Positions 7,387 through 10,206 of a stretch of 10,206 nucleotides of DNA are shown piece by piece. The DNA is from Gammaproteobacteria bacterium (GTDB taxonomy: Bacteria > Pseudomonadota > Gammaproteobacteria > J113), in the NCBI GenBank assembly GCA_003694425.1, contig RFJX01000072.1:1-10206 (forward strand), in the 5' to 3' direction. The notes beneath the pieces were generated by a model. It was not told the origin of the DNA. It worked only from the letters and a program-made list of their open reading frames with translations, and did not search any database. Both the position numbers and the translations under genes were made by a program. The first letter of the stretch is position 1. The number at the start of each line of letters is the position of its first letter.

Positions 7387-7938
7387 TCAGCGGTTGCGCC
7401 GCACCTTGCGCGCGTGCCGGCGCTCATGGCGGCCGACCCTGCCGTCGTGGTTGCGATCGGCCCGTCGGTGTAGCTCCCGGGCCCGGCGACGTTCGACCGG
7501 GCCGACCCTTCCATCATCGTTGCGATCGGCCAGGTCGCGCATGCGCCTGCCATAGCGCCGCTCACGTGGACCGATGCGGCCATCATCGTTGTAGTCCAGG
7601 CGCTCGTGCATCTTCCTGGCGTGGCGGCGCTCGGCCGGTCCCACCCTGCCGTCATCGTTGCGGTCGAGGCGCTCGCGCAGCTTCTTCGCCCGCCGGCGCT
7701 CGACGGGGCCGACCCGGCCGTCGTCGTTGTAGTCCAGACGCTCATGCACCTTCCTGGCGTGGCGGCGCTCGACCGGTCCCAGTCTGCCGTCGTCGTTGCG
7801 GTCGAAGCGCTCCAGCAGTTTCTCCCGTCGGGTGCTTTCCGTATCGGCCTGCTCGTCGGCCTGGGCCAGCGGGGCGGCCAGGCAGACGGCCAGGGCGGTG
7901 AGGCCCAGCATGCGGAACATCGGATCCGTGCTCTTCAT
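7387..7938 (-). CDS. Exported Arg-rich protein of six tandem EF-hand-like repeats
   Basis: A 183-residue protein with a Sec-type signal peptide (MKSTDPMFRM, hydrophobic core, APLAQA, cleavage near residue 27). After a linker, residues 46-183 are exactly six 23-residue units, at 46, 69, 92, 115, 138 and 161, ending with the protein. Each has a 12-residue calcium-loop pattern D-x-N-x-D-G-R-[LVI]-G-x-x-E followed by one basic helix such as RRHARKVHERL. Asp1, Asn3, Asp5, Gly6 and Glu12 are kept in all six. A single helix per loop recalls the dockerin F-hand more than paired calmodulin EF-hands. Each unit has about eight Arg/Lys, unusual for an EF-hand protein. AGGAGG six bases before the ATG at 7938 fixes the start; an in-frame ATG at 7944 sits too close. 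Ca2+ binding in the periplasm or outside the cell is inferred; the role is unknown. Confidence 0.88.
   Translation of the reverse strand: MKSTDPMFRMLGLTALAVCLAAPLAQADEQADTESTRREKLLERFDRNDDGRLGPVERRHARKVHERLDYNDDGRVGPVERRRAKKLRERLDRNDDGRVGPAERRHARKMHERLDYNDDGRIGPRERRYGRRMRDLADRNDDGRVGPVERRRARELHRRADRNHDGRVGRHERRHARKVRRNR
7390..7803 (-). repeat. Six tandem 69-bp coding repeats with a 138-bp higher-order period
   Basis: The stretch encoding residues 46-183 consists of six in-frame 69-bp units. Units 1-2 and 3-4 resemble each other most: DRN and DYN loop starts alternate over the first four units, and the DNA around 7612-7640 matches that around 7750-7778, exactly 138 bases away, with few differences. 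This suggests duplication of a two-unit block. Units 5 and 6 are more diverged, unit 6 having H at loop position 4 and RH at 10-11. Confidence 0.9.
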
Positions 7939-7976
7939 TTCCATCCTCCTGATTGGTCCGTTCAACCTTTGCACCC

Positions 7977-8006
7977 CTTATATCGGTTGAGGTCGGGATC
8001 GGTTGA
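7977..8006 (-). promoter_or_regulatory. Candidate promoter with direct-repeat operator upstream of the EF-hand gene
   Basis: On the minus strand a TATAAG hexamer (7982 to 7977, 5 of 6 to the -10 consensus) lies 38 bases from the start codon. Upstream are two perfect copies of TCAACCGAT, at 8006-7998 and 7990-7982, 16 bases apart; the nearer one runs into the -10. A third copy of the TCAACC core lies in the opposite direction at 7962-7967. No normal -35 is seen, which would suit activation by a factor bound to the direct repeats. The factor is unknown. Confidence 0.35.
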
Positions 8007-8054
8007 CACGGTCCGGAAGGATGCGTCCCCATGCACAGGCAACAGGGAGGGGCG

Positions 8055-8070
8055 GCCCGGCATGGCGGGC
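8055..8070 (-). terminator. Small hairpin after the lipoprotein gene (weak terminator candidate)
   Basis: GCCCG/CGGGC arms with a 6-base loop lie 37-52 bases past the lipoprotein stop. There is no T-run. It shares GCCCGGCAT and a CGGGC arm with the hairpin at 130-143. Confidence 0.2.
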
Positions 8071-8106
8071 TCAGAGGTGGGCACCGTCGCGGCCCCCGGC
8101 AGCGGC

Positions 8107-9342
8107 TCAGGGAGATCCGGTCTCCAGTTGCAGGGTGCCGATGTTGAGGTTGTAGCTGACCGTGCCTCCGGCGGCCGTGAACCGGACCGCGGCGCTCCCG
8201 TCCTCTTGCGGGATCAGGGCGCCGATGTAGCCACCGGGGAAGCCGCCGACCCGCGCCCAGGGACCCCAGGGGGTGGGGGACTCGAACAGCGCCCCGGCCT
8301 CCACCGGTCCGCTCCGGTCGTGGATGCCGAGTTCCCGGGCCGGGCGGAAATCGAGAAAGCCGGTGAAGAAGAGGTAGCGCCGCAGGCCGGGATGGTACAT
8401 CGCCGATCCCTGGATCAGGGTCGCCAGTCCCTCGAGGGGGACGGCATCCTCCTCCCGCTCCACCCAGCGCGGCGCGCCGGCGGCATCCGCTCCGGCGTAA
8501 TAGCGGTAAGCGCCGTAGTCGGCCACCTTCTCCTTCGGTACCCGGGCCAGGAACACCGCCTGCAAATGCATGTGCTCCATGTCGATCTCGTTGCGTACCC
8601 CGTAGGCATAGACCTGGCCGTCATCATTCAGCCGGTAGCCGTACCCCATCTGCAGGAACATCAGCGTCCGGAAGCGGCTTTCCTCCCCCCAGGGGGATCC
8701 GGACACCACCTGCCAGTGACGACCGCGATCACGGGAAAGGGCGAGATAGCCCAGTTCCGGGCGCGCCGAAGGGGTGTGCAGATGCAGGTAGATCACATCA
8801 CCGACGGCCAGCAGGCTGGAGGGTTTGACATCCTCTCCCGGCACTCCCCTGGGCAGGTCCCTCGAGACCAGGCACTGGTCCGGACCCGGGCAGGGCCGTG
8901 GGGCGTCCGGTGGGCCGTGGAGTTCCACCAGACCGGCGCGGGTATAGGGGCACAAGGGATACCGATCGGTCTCGCCGCAGGGAAAGACCCCGCAGAAGTC
9001 CGCCTGCGCCTCGCCATAGGCCTCGAACACCGTCAGACGCTCGCCCGGTCCCTCGCGGGGCCAGTCCAGCCCTTCGACCGGCAGGCAGCGCGCCATCCCG
9101 GAGCCATCACCGAAGGCGAGCAGGAGGGTTCCGTCCTCCAGCCGGGTCGCCGGCCAGAGGTCCCCCAGCCACGGGATCGGGTGGTAGCCCTCGAATCGGA
9201 CCGCGCCCACCACGCAGTCCCGGCAGTCGCGGGGAAGCGGCACTTCGTCCGGTACCGGACCGCCACAGGCGAAGGAGAACAGGGCGGCCAGAGAGAGGAG
9301 GATGGTCAGGATGGGCACTCGTCCCGGGTCCCGCGGATTCAC
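8107..9342 (-). CDS. Exported Cys-rich probable lipoprotein with sialidase-type Asp-box (DUF4185-like)
   Basis: A 411-residue protein with an N-terminal export signal (Arg-containing start, core ILTILLSLAALFSF) ending at Cys26. SFAC is a poor lipobox, so lipidation is likely but not certain. Besides Cys26 there are eight Cys (40, 43, 86, 117, 122, 131, 151, 157), all in the first 160 residues, which suggests disulfides outside the cytoplasm. SRDRGRHW at 203-210 fits the Asp-box S-x-D-x-G-x-x-W of sialidase-like beta-propellers. LGDLWPATRLEDGTLLLAFGDG (59-80) and the repeated Trp/Gly strands recall DUF4185 proteins; catalytic residues cannot be assigned. The start is a GTG with GGGGAG five bases upstream; no ATG is available nearby. 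It is the last gene of a three-gene operon, 13 bases after the previous stop. Confidence 0.75.
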   Translation of the reverse strand: MNPRDPGRVPILTILLSLAALFSFACGGPVPDEVPLPRDCRDCVVGAVRFEGYHPIPWLGDLWPATRLEDGTLLLAFGDGSGMARCLPVEGLDWPREGPGERLTVFEAYGEAQADFCGVFPCGETDRYPLCPYTRAGLVELHGPPDAPRPCPGPDQCLVSRDLPRGVPGEDVKPSSLLAVGDVIYLHLHTPSARPELGYLALSRDRGRHWQVVSGSPWGEESRFRTLMFLQMGYGYRLNDDGQVYAYGVRNEIDMEHMHLQAVFLARVPKEKVADYGAYRYYAGADAAGAPRWVEREEDAVPLEGLATLIQGSAMYHPGLRRYLFFTGFLDFRPARELGIHDRSGPVEAGALFESPTPWGPWARVGGFPGGYIGALIPQEDGSAAVRFTAAGGTVSYNLNIGTLQLETGSP

Positions 9343-9355
9343 CCCCGCTCCCCGT

Positions 9356-9673
9356 TCAGCCCAGGCCTTTCATGAAGCCGTGATCGAAGCGGCGCAGGAA
9401 TTCCCCCTTGTCCGCCGGATCGACGCCATCGAACACCAGGGTAACCGGCAGGATCGGGAACCTCACGTGTTCCGAAAGGCGCCGCTCCCCCTCCGCACCC
9501 ACGCGGATGGTCACGGTTCCCCTTCCCAGCGCAACGGAGGCGCCGTCTTCGTGGATGCGGCATCCCTGGTTGTCCAGCAGTTTCTCCAGCCGGCTGAAGA
9601 ATTCCCGGCGGGCAAAGCCCATTTCCCGGTGCAGGGCGGTGGTCTCCGGGTCACGGGGTGGTCCGGATCTCAT
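9356..9673 (-). CDS. Uncharacterised 105-residue protein, translationally coupled to the tautomerase gene
   Basis: I do not recognise a characterised family. The protein starts MRSGPPRDPETTALHREMGF, with no signal peptide or membrane segment. It appears alpha+beta: a helix at about 20-34 (ARREFFSRLEKLL), strands around 36-60 and 70-83 (HVRFPILPVTLVFDGV), and a C-terminal helix EFLRRFDHGFMKG. One Cys (38) is present. Its ATG overlaps the TGA of the tautomerase gene as ATGA, and GAGGAC lies eight bases upstream inside that gene, so the two are probably translated together. The lipoprotein gene follows after 13 bases. The frame is open upstream to 10135, but that part is a shadow of the tautomerase. 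Confidence 0.82.
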   Translation of the reverse strand: MRSGPPRDPETTALHREMGFARREFFSRLEKLLDNQGCRIHEDGASVALGRGTVTIRVGAEGERRLSEHVRFPILPVTLVFDGVDPADKGEFLRRFDHGFMKGLG

Positions 9674-10065
9674 GCGAGCGGGTCCTCGCCCCGGTTCCAC
9701 GGCGCCAGGTATCGTTCGGCCAGATGGAAGTCCTCTCCCTTGTGTTCGGTACAGGTCACATAGACATGCGCCGGAGGGATGCCAATGGTCCGGTCCAGCA
9801 GTTCGATCAGGCCGAGGGCCAGCGCACGGCGCTGTTCCAGGCTGCGGCCTTCCCGGATGTCGGCGTTGACCAGGGCAACGCCCTGTTCCGGCCGTGTCAC
9901 CCGGCCGAGAGAGAGGTCGTGGGTCCCGAACTGGCGAATCGACACGGCGATGTGATCGGTACCGGTGTCCATCACCCTCGAGAAGAGGGCGCGGACCGCT
10001 TCGGCGAAGCCCTGCTTCTCCTCGTCGGAGAGGGGCCGGTTGATGTCGAATTGCAGATGCGGCAT
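9670..10065 (-). CDS. Tautomerase-superfamily protein (MIF / CHMI-like fold) with N-terminal Pro
   Basis: A 131-residue cytoplasmic protein beginning MPHLQFDINRPLS. After Met removal, Pro becomes the N-terminal residue, the catalytic base of 4-oxalocrotonate tautomerase, CHMI and MIF-type enzymes. Two beta-alpha-beta units can be seen: strand 2-8, helix 13-31, strand GTDHIAVSIRQF (35-46), then VALVNADIREG (63-73), helix SLEQRRALALGLIELLDRT (75-93), and strand PAHVYVTCTEHKG (98-110). This is the length of a single-chain MIF-fold subunit, likely a trimer. Substrate is not predictable; no aromatic-degradation genes are nearby. The frame is open to the window edge, but Pro2 makes 10065 the proper start despite a weak ribosome site (GCGGGA). 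First gene of the operon. Confidence 0.88.
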   Translation of the reverse strand: MPHLQFDINRPLSDEEKQGFAEAVRALFSRVMDTGTDHIAVSIRQFGTHDLSLGRVTRPEQGVALVNADIREGRSLEQRRALALGLIELLDRTIGIPPAHVYVTCTEHKGEDFHLAERYLAPWNRGEDPLA

Positions 10066-10206
10066 GAGGCTGTTTCCCGCCGGGCGCCCCGACACGGGTA
10101 ATCCCAGCATAGCGCCCGTGGGCCCGGGCCGCCACTCCGGGACGCAGTTGAGCCCCGGCCCTGAGTGGCTGGTTCCTGGGGAACCACCCTGTGGTCGCCC
10201 AGCATC
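10066..10206 (-). promoter_or_regulatory. Upstream region of the tautomerase operon with several inverted repeats
   Basis: No gene is supported here. Seen on the plus strand: CACGGG/CCCGTG at 10093-10098 and 10115-10120, flanking a possible minus-strand -10, TATGCT (10111 to 10106); the palindrome GGCCCGGGCC at 10121-10130; a stem TGGTTCC-TGG-GGAACCA at 10170-10186; and an overlapping stem ACCAC-CCT-GTGGT at 10183-10195 that cannot form together with it. The promoter has no clear -35. The hairpins near the edge may belong to a neighbour outside the window. Confidence 0.3.

Noticed and set aside
7390..7803. Regular 69-bp repeats, looking at first like a CRISPR or satellite array
   Set aside because: The repeats are in frame, translate to conserved EF-hand loops, and have no repeat/spacer pattern.
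8003..8008. Perfect TTGACA -35 hexamer on the plus strand
   Set aside because: No -10 is found 16-18 bases downstream and no plus-strand gene follows; it is part of the direct repeat read from the other strand.
7606..9375. Long plus-strand open frame (589 codons) across the repeat protein and lipoprotein genes
   Set aside because: It spans two good minus-strand genes and their gap; its first part is the complement of the EF-hand repeats.
10066..10206. N-terminal extension of the tautomerase frame to the window edge
   Set aside because: The frame is open only because of high GC; the Met-Pro start at 10065 is needed for the catalytic N-terminal Pro.

Overview
The window is dense, very GC-rich bacterial chromosome. 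Two gene pairs point to a gammaproteobacterium: PEP synthase next to its DUF299 regulator, and a MepK-type peptidase next to an LdtD-type L,D-transpeptidase. The base composition and the DUF6494 start at the left edge would suit a Chromatiales or Ectothiorhodospiraceae-like lineage, but that placement is inference. All genes look intact except the one cut at the left edge. I see no tRNA, rRNA, insertion sequence, prophage or CRISPR array.

Layout, left to right. (1) 1-49 (-): first 16 codons of a DUF6494 protein. (2) 180-2549 (-): phosphoenolpyruvate synthase, divergent from (3) 2590-3402 (+): the PEP synthase regulatory protein, with only 40 bp between start codons. (4) 3482-4042 (-): Tat-exported MepK-like murein endopeptidase, divergent from (5) 4041-5723 (+): periplasmic LdtD-like L,D-transpeptidase. 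The two start codons share the palindrome CATG, so the genes overlap by 2 bp. (6) 5745-7235 (-): an alpha/beta-hydrolase (lipase/esterase type) of unknown substrate. (7) 7387-7938 (-): an exported, Arg-rich protein made of six exact 23-residue EF-hand-like units, followed by a strong hairpin terminator. (8) 9670-10065, 9356-9673 and 8107-9342 (all -): a tight operon encoding a Pro-2 tautomerase-fold protein, an unknown 105-residue protein and an exported, Cys-rich probable lipoprotein with a sialidase-type Asp-box.

How the genes fit together. The left third is a gluconeogenic enzyme plus the kinase/phosphorylase expected to switch it off and on. The target Thr, catalytic His and catalytic Cys are all present. 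The middle is a peptidoglycan cross-link pair: one enzyme makes 3-3 (mDAP-mDAP) cross-links and the other family cuts such bonds. The right part is less characterised: a hydrolase, a putative Ca2+-binding repeat protein, and the three-gene operon whose joint function I cannot name. The most unusual points are the shared-start divergent pair, the perfect six-unit basic EF-hand array with a direct-repeat motif upstream, and the tautomerase/unknown/lipoprotein operon.
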